A stretch of DNA of 5,110 nucleotides from an uncultured Clostridia bacterium (GTDB lineage: Bacteria; Bacillota; Clostridia; TANB77; CAG-508). The stretch is taken from NCBI GenBank assembly GCA_947631725.1, contig CANRML010000090.1, positions 1-5,110 on the forward strand, written 5' to 3'. Made by a program: the position numbers and the translations under genes. The notes beneath the pieces were generated by a model. The model was given only the letters and a program-made list of their open reading frames with translations. It was not told the origin of the DNA and searched no databases. Positions 1 to 5,110 of the stretch are shown piece after piece. The stretch's first letter is position 1; the number at the start of each line of letters is the position of its first letter.

Positions 1-13
1 CAACTCTATATTT

Positions 14-43
14 ATTATAGTTGAATATCTATTCAATTGTCAA
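14..43 (-). promoter_or_regulatory. Consensus promoter with ArsR/SmtB-like operator, driving a gene left of the window
   Basis: Read on the minus strand, there is a perfect -35 TTGACA (43-38), an 18-base spacer and a perfect -10 TATAAT (19-14). The spacer holds the inverted repeat TTGAATAGATATTCAA (36-21), two 7-base arms around GA. The TGAA-N6-TTCA core matches operators of the ArsR/SmtB family of metal-sensing repressors. A repressor bound here would block RNA polymerase. Transcription would start near position 7 and run out of the window, so the regulated gene is not visible. The promoter lies just past the copA terminator and therefore belongs to a separate unit. The promoter is seen directly; the repressor family is inferred from the palindrome. 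Confidence 0.72.
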
Positions 44-71
44 TACTTTTTTTATATTTTTTTACCTATCT

Positions 72-99
72 TAAAAGACTAGGTTTCCCTAGTCTTTTA
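72..99 (-). terminator. Hairpin terminator of the csoR-copZ-copA operon
   Basis: A perfect 12-base-pair inverted repeat (72-83 with 88-99) folds in the minus-strand transcript with a GAAA tetraloop (87-84) closed by G-C pairs. The only U run is the UUUU in the distal arm of the stem; the following bases are purine-rich. As an intrinsic terminator it is therefore weaker than the other two in the window. On the plus strand the stem is followed by a separate T run (105-110), so it may also work in that direction. The copA stop codon (91-89) lies inside the proximal arm. Confidence 0.68.
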
Positions 100-2290
100 T
101 AGTGTTTTTTAATCTTAATGTATTTAATATTACTGTTATACTACTAAATACCATAGCTATACTTGCTATCATTGGATTTATACTTATTCCTATTGGCTTT
201 AATACTCCTATTGCAATTGGTATCATTAAGCAGTTATAGAAAAATGCCCAAAATAGGTTTTGTTTAATTATTTTTATTGTTTTTTTACTTATGTTCATTA
301 AGCTATATATACTTGCTAGATTATTGCTTGTTAAAATTACATCTGAAGAATCCATTGCAATATCTGTACCACTATTTATGCTAATTCCTATATGTGCATT
401 AGCAAGAGCTGGGCTATCATTTATTCCGTCTCCACACATTATTACAAATTTGTTTTCTTCTTTTAGTTCTTTTATTATTTTTGCTTTTTCAGATGGTAAT
501 ACATTTGCTATTATTTTAGTTATTCCTATTTCTTTTGCAATTTTTTCTGCTGTTTGTTTATTATCTCCTGTTAGCATAATTGTCTGTATATTATTTTTGT
601 TTAGTTTTTCTATTATTTGTTTTGTGTCTTCTCGTATGATGTCATTTACTCCTATTAGTGCTAATATTTTATTTTCTTTTGCTACATATATAACACTATT
701 TCCTTCACTTGCTAACTCTTCTTCATCCTTAATATATGGATTTTCTATTTTATATTTTTGAAGTATCTTTGCATTTCCTATAATAAATTGTGATGTTTCT
801 ATTTTCCCAGTAATTCCTAGTCCTGATATATTTTCAAATTCTTCTACTTTTATCATTTCTATATTATTTTCTTTTATATAATCTGTGAAAGCTTTTCCTA
901 TTGGGTGTGTTCCTTTTGATTCTATACTTCCCACTATTTGTAGTATTTTTTTATCTTCTATATCACTATAGTTTAAGATTTTCGCTATTTTTAATTTTCC
1001 ATATGTTAGTGTCCCTGTTTTGTCAAATACTATTGTATCTGCTTTTTGCGCATTTTCTAATATTTCACTTTTCTTTACTAAAATACCTTTACTTGCACAT
1101 AGTCCTTCACTTACTACAATTGCAAGTGGAGTCGCTAATCCTAAACTGCAAGGACAAGCTATTACTAATATCGTAACAAATGTGTTAAGTGCTATATTAA
1201 ATTGGTTTCCTAATATTAAGTATATTAAAAAGGAAATTATTGCAATTAGTATAACTGCTGGTACAAAGTATCCTGATACTTTATCTGCTATTTTTGCTAT
1301 TGGTGCTTTTGTGTTACTTGCTTCTACTACTAGTTTTACAATTTCTGAAATTGTAGATTCTTTTCCTATTCTTTCCGCTTTATATTCTAAATATCCGTCA
1401 TAGTTTATACTTCCTGCAATTATCTTATTCCCTATTTCTTTTGATACAGGCTTACTTTCTCCTGTTATGAAGGATTCGTCTAAATGTGCTTTCCCTAAGA
1501 TTATTTCTCCATCTACTGCAATTCTTTCTCCTGGTTTTGATATAACAATATCTCCTTTGCTTATTTCGTCTATTGTTACTTGTTTTTCTATTCCATCTTG
1601 TTTTATAACTGCTGTTTCTGGGGTTATTTTTACCAATTTACTAATTGCTTCTTTTGTTTTATCTTTACTTATCCCATCAATATATCTTCCTAATTTTATG
1701 AAATATATGACTATTGCTGAAGATTCAAAATATAGATCCATTTGTTTTCCTTTTATTATCATATATGTTCCATATATACTGTATAAAAAGCTACTGATTA
1801 CTCCTATTGTTACAAGTGTATCCATGTTAGGTGTTTTATGAATTAGATTTTTATAGCCATTTTTTAAAATGTCAAATCCATATCCTATAAATATTATTGT
1901 TAATATAAGTAATGCAATTGCATAGTTTATGCTATTCATATGTGGATTTATTATTTCTGGTATAGGTAAATTTGCCATATGTCCCATTGAAATATACATT
2001 AGCAATATCGCTAATATTGTAAAAATAATCAGTTTTATTTTTTCTTTTTTGCTTTTATCTTCAAACTTTATTTCTTTAAATTCACCTAAACTTTTAAATC
2101 CTGCTTGCTTTACAAATTCCTCTATTTTTTCTTGATTTAATTGTTTTTCGTCATATTCAATAGATGCATTTGCCATTACTAAATTAACATTTGCATTTAT
2201 TATTCCTTTTTGTTTGTTTAAATATTTTTCAAGCCCGTTTGAGCATGCAGAGCAAGTCATTCCATCAATTGATAAAATTATTTTTTTCAT
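89..2290 (-). CDS. copA: Copper-exporting P1B-type ATPase CopA
   Basis: This 733-residue integral membrane pump should use ATP to export Cu(I) from the cytosol. Domains in order: one N-terminal HMA metal-binding domain with GMTCSAC (Cys13, Cys16); four hydrophobic segments at about 84-103, 121-139, 156-178 and 185-200; an actuator domain with TGES (276-279); two segments at about 341-361 and 368-391 carrying the Cys379-Pro380-Cys381 transport motif; the phosphorylation motif DKTGT (Asp423); His462-Pro463 of the nucleotide-binding domain; TGD (574-576); GDGINDSP (620-627); and two last segments at about 678-698 and 705-723. Tyr685-Asn686 and Met713 with Ser716-Ser717 match the Cu(I) signature of the P1B-1 class, arguing against a Zn/Cd pump. 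The length fits single-HMA CopA proteins, and all catalytic residues are present. The ATG lies five bases after the copZ stop; its ribosome binding site (AAAGGAA) sits in the last copZ codons, which suggests translational coupling. The TAG stop falls inside the terminator stem. Confidence 0.97.
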   Translation of the reverse strand: MKKIILSIDGMTCSACSNGLEKYLNKQKGIINANVNLVMANASIEYDEKQLNQEKIEEFVKQAGFKSLGEFKEIKFEDKSKKEKIKLIIFTILAILLMYISMGHMANLPIPEIINPHMNSINYAIALLILTIIFIGYGFDILKNGYKNLIHKTPNMDTLVTIGVISSFLYSIYGTYMIIKGKQMDLYFESSAIVIYFIKLGRYIDGISKDKTKEAISKLVKITPETAVIKQDGIEKQVTIDEISKGDIVISKPGERIAVDGEIILGKAHLDESFITGESKPVSKEIGNKIIAGSINYDGYLEYKAERIGKESTISEIVKLVVEASNTKAPIAKIADKVSGYFVPAVILIAIISFLIYLILGNQFNIALNTFVTILVIACPCSLGLATPLAIVVSEGLCASKGILVKKSEILENAQKADTIVFDKTGTLTYGKLKIAKILNYSDIEDKKILQIVGSIESKGTHPIGKAFTDYIKENNIEMIKVEEFENISGLGITGKIETSQFIIGNAKILQKYKIENPYIKDEEELASEGNSVIYVAKENKILALIGVNDIIREDTKQIIEKLNKNNIQTIMLTGDNKQTAEKIAKEIGITKIIANVLPSEKAKIIKELKEENKFVIMCGDGINDSPALANAHIGISINSGTDIAMDSSDVILTSNNLASIYSLMNISKKTIKIIKQNLFWAFFYNCLMIPIAIGVLKPIGISINPMIASIAMVFSSITVILNTLRLKNTIKD

Positions 2291-2295
2291 ACCTA

Positions 2296-2505
2296 TTATT
2301 CCTTTACTACTTCAAATCCAATATCTTGAATTTTTTCTTCTATGATTTCCTTAGATATATCTTCCTTCATATTAACTGTTACTATTCCTTTATTATGGTC
2401 TGCTTCTACTTTTTCAACACCTTCTATTGTGCTTACAGCGTTTTTTACTCTGTTTTCACATCCTCCACATACCATCCCATTTACTTTTATTGTTATTTCT
2501 TTCAT
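2296..2505 (-). CDS. copZ: Copper chaperone CopZ (single HMA domain)
   Basis: This 69-residue soluble protein consists of one heavy-metal-associated domain of the usual CopZ/Atx1 size. The Cu(I)-binding loop GMVCGGC places its two cysteines at 13 and 16, exactly where the CopA HMA domain has them. The pattern of short strands and helices (TIKVNGM, ENRVKNAVSTIEGV, GIVTVNM, KEIIEEKIQDIGF) fits the ferredoxin-like fold. From family knowledge it should carry Cu(I) in the cytosol and pass it to CopA, and possibly to CsoR. It lies 19 bases after csoR and five before copA, so the three genes are almost certainly one transcript. A purine-rich ribosome binding site (AAAGGA) precedes the ATG. Copper specificity is inferred from the neighbours, since HMA domains alone do not fix the metal. 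Confidence 0.94.
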   Translation of the reverse strand: MKEITIKVNGMVCGGCENRVKNAVSTIEGVEKVEADHNKGIVTVNMKEDISKEIIEEKIQDIGFEVVKE

Positions 2506-2524
2506 TTTTCTTCTTTCCTTTCTT

Positions 2525-2818
2525 TTATTTATTAAATTTTTTGAATAAATCTATGAGTTCGTCTACGATGTCTAAATTTCCAGCTTCTAAATCTTTTATT
2601 ACACAGTTGTAAAGATGTTTTTCTAGTATATGATTTGATAAGCTTTTTACAGAATTTTCAATAGCAGATAGTTGAATTAAAATGTCATTGCAATATGTGT
2701 CTTCATTAACCATTTTCTTAATTCCCTTTAGCTGACCTTCAATTCTATTTATTCTGTTATTGATAATCTTTTTTTCTTCTTCTGTCCTATGTGTTGTTTT
2801 ATTACAACATTTTTCCAT
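2525..2818 (-). CDS. csoR: Copper-sensing repressor CsoR
   Basis: This 97-residue, mostly helical protein of the CsoR/RcnR (DUF156) family is the expected copper-responsive repressor of its own operon. The core RINRIEGQLKGIKKMV (from about residue 22), followed by the EDTYC and ILIQLSAI segments, is typical of the family. Cys43, His68 and Cys72 have the same spacing as Cys36, His61 and Cys65 of Mycobacterium tuberculosis CsoR, the trigonal Cu(I) site. Tyr42 and Glu87 lie close to where its second-shell residues would be. This C-H-C pattern separates it from the nickel/cobalt RcnR and formaldehyde FrmR branches. The N-terminal tail has an extra Cys4-Cys5 pair and His10, of unknown role. The ATG is chosen because AAGGTGGTGAT (2832-2822), one mismatch from the ideal ribosome binding site, lies just upstream. 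It is the first gene of the operon and sits directly behind a CsoR-like operator. Confidence 0.95.
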   Translation of the reverse strand: MEKCCNKTTHRTEEEKKIINNRINRIEGQLKGIKKMVNEDTYCNDILIQLSAIENSVKSLSNHILEKHLYNCVIKDLEAGNLDIVDELIDLFKKFNK

Positions 2819-2821
2819 ATC

Positions 2822-2832
2822 ATCACCACCTT
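2822..2832 (-). promoter_or_regulatory. Strong ribosome binding site of csoR, close to the predicted transcript start
   Basis: AAGGTGGTGAT differs by one base from AAGGAGGTGAT, the complement of the 16S rRNA 3' end, and supports the ATG at 2818. It also lies only about five bases beyond the predicted -10 element, so the transcript may begin inside it. Confidence 0.75.
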
Positions 2833-2836
2833 ATTT

Positions 2837-2865
2837 ATTATATACCCTTATGGGTATTTTGTAAA
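2837..2865 (-). promoter_or_regulatory. Promoter of the csoR-copZ-copA operon
   Basis: On the minus strand, TTTACA (2865-2860) is the -35 element and a perfect TATAAT (2842-2837) the -10, with a 17-base spacer. Most of the spacer is the CsoR-like operator, so bound repressor should directly occlude polymerase. The start of transcription would be near 2830, only about 12 bases before the csoR start codon. No better promoter was found between here and the upstream terminator. Confidence 0.8.
2842..2857 (-). promoter_or_regulatory. CsoR operator (perfect inverted repeat)
   Basis: ATACCCATAAGGGTAT is a perfect inverted repeat: 6-base arms ATACCC and GGGTAT around four A/T bases. Arms of the type TACCC...GGGTA are characteristic of CsoR sites upstream of Firmicute copZA operons. 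It fills the promoter spacer and touches the first base of the -10 element, the expected position for copper-relieved autorepression. Binding is inferred from the motif and from the csoR gene next to it. Confidence 0.82.
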
Positions 2866-2878
2866 TATGGGGGTATAT
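2865..2878 (-). promoter_or_regulatory. Possible second, degenerate CsoR half-site
   Basis: Just upstream of the -35 element the minus strand reads ATATACCCCCATAT. It repeats the ATACCC arm of the main operator (2876-2871), but the matching GGGTAT arm is missing. Its ATACCC starts 19 bases upstream of the one in the main site. It could be an auxiliary contact or a decayed site. Its run of five C residues stands out in this A+T-rich stretch. Confidence 0.4.
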
Positions 2879-2915
2879 ATTAAAATTTGTTAATATTATT
2901 ATTGTTTCACAGTTT

Positions 2916-2952
2916 AACTAAAAAACACATCAAATTGATGCGTTTTTTAGTT
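2916..2952 (-). terminator. Hairpin terminator of the DUF362 gene
   Basis: An inverted repeat begins eight bases after the stop codon. Eleven pairs (2952-2942 with 2926-2916) are followed by one imperfect position and four or five more pairs around an A/T loop. In the minus-strand RNA the imperfect position is a G-U wobble, whereas on the plus strand it is an A-C mismatch, so the fold favours leftward transcripts. The distal arm carries a run of six U. It should keep DUF362 transcription from reading into the copper operon. Confidence 0.82.
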
Positions 2953-2960
2953 TTATAATA

Positions 2961-3842
2961 TTAATCTATGTTTATTAATTCATATTCTTTTGTTCCAGTT
3001 CCTAATTCTGCTGATGCATCTATTGTATGTGTTCCATGTCTTGAGTTAATTCTTTCTAATAGGTGGTCTTTTCCTGGGTCATTTGAATTTTTTACTAAGT
3101 CTATACATGCTTGGTCTATTGCAACTGGGTCTAGTGATGCTAAAATTCCTATATCTTTCATACATGGGTCTTCAGCAACTGAACAGCAATCACAGTCTAC
3201 TGACATATTGCACATAATATTAATATATGCAATATTTCCATTGAAATGTTTTACTACTGAATAAGCTGCATCTGCCATTGCTTCTAAGAATTTTATTTGG
3301 TCTGTTGTAAACATATCATCATAAGAGCCATTTTCTTGTCCTGCACAATGGATATATCTTTTTCCTTTTCCTGAGGCAACTCCTATTGATAATTGTTTTA
3401 ATGCTCCTCCATATCCTCCCATTGGATGTCCTTTGAAATGTGAAAGAACTAGCATTGAATCATAATTTTTTAAGTTTTTTCCTACATAATTTTTTTTGAT
3501 AATTTTTCCATTAGGAATTTCTAAAATATCATCTGGTCCTTCTCCATCCATAATGTCTACATTGAAATATTCAGACCATTTATGGTCTTTCATTAGTTTT
3601 ATGTGTTTTTCTGTTGTATCTCTTGCTCCATCATATGCTGTATTACATTCAACAACTGTTCCATTTATATGTTCTACTATTTCTTTTACCATTTCTGGCC
3701 TAATATAGTTTTGATTTCCTTCTTCTCCAGAATGTAGTTTTACTGCAACTTTTCCTGTTAATTGTTTTCCAAGTATTTCATACATTTTTACAATGTTTTC
3801 TGGTGTTATTTCTTTACAAAAATATACTTTTGCTTTTTCCAT
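2961..3842 (-). CDS. DUF362 domain-containing protein, cysteine-rich, function unknown
   Basis: This 293-residue protein resembles the DUF362 family. Recognisable stretches are VKLHSGEEGN (34-43), SHFKGHPMGGYGGALKQLSIGVAS (134-157) and, near the C-terminus, DIGILASLDPVAIDQA (230-245). Between the last two lies the cysteine cluster Cys211, Cys217, Cys219, Cys220 and Cys227, with further cysteines at 9, 66, 166 and 246. The cluster could bind a metal or iron-sulfur centre, but no standard CxxCxxC ferredoxin motif is present. There is no signal peptide or membrane segment, so it is probably cytosolic. No reaction can be assigned. It has its own promoter and terminator, so it is monocistronic and independent of prfA and the copper operon. 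The start is supported by AAGGTAGG seven bases before the ATG. The family call is from memory of conserved motifs; the function is open. Confidence 0.86.
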   Translation of the reverse strand: MEKAKVYFCKEITPENIVKMYEILGKQLTGKVAVKLHSGEEGNQNYIRPEMVKEIVEHINGTVVECNTAYDGARDTTEKHIKLMKDHKWSEYFNVDIMDGEGPDDILEIPNGKIIKKNYVGKNLKNYDSMLVLSHFKGHPMGGYGGALKQLSIGVASGKGKRYIHCAGQENGSYDDMFTTDQIKFLEAMADAAYSVVKHFNGNIAYINIMCNMSVDCDCCSVAEDPCMKDIGILASLDPVAIDQACIDLVKNSNDPGKDHLLERINSRHGTHTIDASAELGTGTKEYELINID

Positions 3843-3877
3843 CTTTTTTCCTACCTTTCTTTATAAACTTTAATTGG

Positions 3878-3906
3878 ATTATATCATAGTTATAATATAA
3901 ATTCAA
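3878..3906 (-). promoter_or_regulatory. Extended -10 promoter of the DUF362 gene
   Basis: On the minus strand a perfect TATAAT (3883-3878) is preceded by TGA (3886-3884), giving an extended -10 element. A weak -35, TTGAAT (3906-3901), lies 17 bases upstream. Transcription should start near 3871, leaving a leader of about 29 bases that contains the ribosome binding site AAGGTAGG (3857-3850). Confidence 0.78.
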
Positions 3907-3917
3907 ATAATTTTGTG

Positions 3918-3949
3918 AAAAAGCCCTTTACTTTTATAAAAGTAAAGGG
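3918..3949 (-). terminator. Intrinsic terminator of prfA
   Basis: A perfect inverted repeat with 12-base arms (CCCTTTACTTTT and AAAAGTAAAGGG, 3924-3949) has three G-C pairs at its base. In the minus-strand transcript it is followed by C and then five U (3922-3918). It starts six bases after the prfA stop codon. This is the clearest terminator in the window and separates prfA from the DUF362 gene. Confidence 0.92.
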
Positions 3950-3955
3950 GTATTT

Positions 3956-5017
3956 TTATTCTTCTTCTCCTTGTAGTCTTTCTGCCCTATCTGCTGCTAT
4001 TAAATTATCTATCATTTCATCAATATCTCCATTTAGGAAGTTTTCTATTTGATATATGCTCATCCCTATTCTATGGTCTGTTATTCTTCCTTGAGGATAG
4101 TTATATGTTCTTATTTTTTCACTTCTATCTCCTGAGCCAACTTGTGATTTTCTTGCATTTGCTACTTCACTATCTTGTTTTTCTTTTTCTATTTCATATA
4201 GCTTTGTTCTAAGCATTTTCATAGCATTATCTCTATTTTGAAATTGTGATCTTTCTGTTTGACATTCTACTACTATTCCAGTTGGTTCATGAATTAGTCT
4301 TACTGCTGAAGATGTTTTGTTAATATGTTGTCCTCCTGCCCCTGATGAACGGAATACTTCCATTTTTATATCTGCTGGATTGATTTCGATTTCTACATCT
4401 TCTACAACTGGCAATACTGCTACGGTTGCTGTTGATGTATGAATTCTTCCACTACTTTCTGTGTCTGGTACTCTTTGAACTCTGTGTACACCGCTTTCAA
4501 ATTTTAATCTGCTATATACGCCCTTACCCGTAACCATAAATGTAATTTCTTTGTATCCACCAAGTCCTGTTTCATTTTCATTTAATATTTCTAATTTCCA
4601 GTGTTTTTTCTCTGCGTACATTGTGTACATTCTAAATAATGTTCCAGCAAATAGTGCCGCTTCTTCTCCTCCTGCTCCTGCACGTATTTCACATATTATA
4701 TTTTTATCATCATCTGGGTCTTTTGGTATTAGTAATATTTTTAATTCTTCTTCTATTTCTGGCAATTTTTCTTTTGCTTCATAAAATTCTGCTTCTGCAA
4801 GTTCTTTTAATTCTGGGTCTTGCAACATCTCTTTTGCTTCTTCCATTGATTGCTTTACTTTTTTGTATTCTCTATATTTTAAAACTACTTCTTCTATACT
4901 AGCATGTTCCTTCATAAATTTTTGCCACTCTGCTTGGTTGCTAATTATTTCTGGGTCACTTATCATTTTAGTTAATTCTTCATATCGTTTCTCAACGATT
5001 TCTAATTTATCAAACAT
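3956..5017 (-). CDS. prfA: Peptide chain release factor 1 (RF1)
   Basis: This 353-residue cytosolic protein recognises UAA and UAG stop codons in the ribosomal A site and triggers peptide release. The N-terminal half is a charged helical domain (about 1-95). The stop-codon recognition tripeptide P-x-T is Pro184-Asp185-Thr186 in VQRVPDTESSGRIHTST; RF2 would have SPF, so this is RF1. The catalytic GGQ (228-230) lies in SSGAGGQHINKTSSAVR, the glutamine being the methylation target of PrmC in known systems. The conserved DRSEKIRTYNYPQGRITDHR (298-317) follows. The length is usual for the family and nothing is missing. The start is fixed by AAGGAGA (5029-5023), five bases before the ATG. The gene has its own promoter and terminator. 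No prmC is visible beside it, although the two are often neighbours, so prmC may lie outside the window. Confidence 0.98.
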   Translation of the reverse strand: MFDKLEIVEKRYEELTKMISDPEIISNQAEWQKFMKEHASIEEVVLKYREYKKVKQSMEEAKEMLQDPELKELAEAEFYEAKEKLPEIEEELKILLIPKDPDDDKNIICEIRAGAGGEEAALFAGTLFRMYTMYAEKKHWKLEILNENETGLGGYKEITFMVTGKGVYSRLKFESGVHRVQRVPDTESSGRIHTSTATVAVLPVVEDVEIEINPADIKMEVFRSSGAGGQHINKTSSAVRLIHEPTGIVVECQTERSQFQNRDNAMKMLRTKLYEIEKEKQDSEVANARKSQVGSGDRSEKIRTYNYPQGRITDHRIGMSIYQIENFLNGDIDEMIDNLIAADRAERLQGEEE

Positions 5018-5047
5018 ACAATTCTCCTTCTTTTTTATTACTGTTCT

Positions 5048-5076
5048 ATTTTACTGCATTTGCAAGGATTTGTCAA
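5048..5076 (-). promoter_or_regulatory. Promoter of prfA
   Basis: On the minus strand a perfect -35 TTGACA (5076-5071) and a -10 TAAAAT (5053-5048), one base from consensus, are separated by 17 bases. Transcription should start near 5041, leaving a leader of about 24 bases with the AAGGAGA ribosome binding site. No operator-like repeat is seen, which fits constitutive expression. Confidence 0.85.
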
Positions 5077-5110
5077 GAATTGTTTTCGAATTATAACGTA
5101 GTAAAGTAAT

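Noticed and set aside
291..1841. Several plus-strand open frames opposite copA (for example at 291-761, 1020-1403 and 1467-1841).
   Set aside because: They are antisense to an intact, fully recognisable CopA, read as low-complexity hydrophobic or Ser/Ile-rich strings, and match no family known to me.
3878..3896. Imperfect palindrome ATTATA...TATAAT in the DUF362 promoter, considered as a PerR or Fur-like box.
   Set aside because: It consists of the -10 element and a chance A/T-rich mirror, and it does not match the PerR (TTATAAT-N-ATTATAA) spacing.
4460..4468. Asp in the middle of the RF1 P-x-T codon-recognition tripeptide (PDT instead of the PAT of E. coli).
   Set aside because: The middle position varies among RF1 proteins; an acidic residue there is not remarkable, and the flanking prolines, threonines and GGQ are intact.
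89..5017. The possibility that the whole window is a new multi-gene system.
   Set aside because: Promoters and terminators split it into three independent units, two of them well known (RF1; csoR-copZ-copA). Only the DUF362 gene and the off-window promoter remain unexplained.
5090..5095. A second TATAAT on the minus strand upstream of the prfA promoter.
   Set aside because: Its -35 would fall outside the window, and A/T-rich sequence yields such hexamers by chance. The TTGACA/TAAAAT pair explains prfA expression.
4551..5096. Plus-strand open frames opposite prfA and its promoter.
   Set aside because: They are shadows of the RF1 gene, rich in Leu, Ser and Phe from antisense A+T-rich codons, and have no recognisable domain.

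Overview
The window comes from a very A+T-rich genome with dense, closely spaced genes. All five genes lie on the minus strand. Near-consensus sigma-A-type promoters, strong AAGGAGG-like ribosome binding sites and the csoR-copZ-copA gene order suggest a low-GC Firmicute, most likely a Clostridia-type anaerobe. The sequence does not allow a genus or species call.

In transcription order (right to left), the window holds three transcription units. (1) prfA (5017-3956), peptide chain release factor 1, has its own promoter and a strong hairpin terminator. (2) A DUF362-family gene (3842-2961) encodes a cysteine-rich protein of unknown function. It has an extended -10 promoter and its own terminator. 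(3) A copper-homeostasis operon, csoR-copZ-copA (2818-89), is driven by a promoter whose spacer holds a perfect CsoR-like inverted repeat. It ends in a hairpin that overlaps the copA stop codon. At the left edge (14-43) a consensus promoter with an ArsR/SmtB-type palindrome in its spacer points leftward to a gene outside the window, probably another metal-responsive unit.

The copper genes form a coherent circuit. CsoR should repress the operon when copper is low and release it on binding Cu(I). CopZ is the cytosolic Cu(I) chaperone. CopA is the P1B-1 ATPase that exports Cu(I) across the membrane. prfA is unrelated housekeeping, and the DUF362 gene has no evident link to either neighbour. I found no mobile element, CRISPR array, tRNA or rRNA, and no good evidence for a new multi-gene system. 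The most informative unexplained items are the off-window metal-type promoter, the very short predicted csoR leader and the uncharacterised DUF362 protein. No gene-free stretch reaches 300 bases; the gaps hold the promoters and terminators listed.
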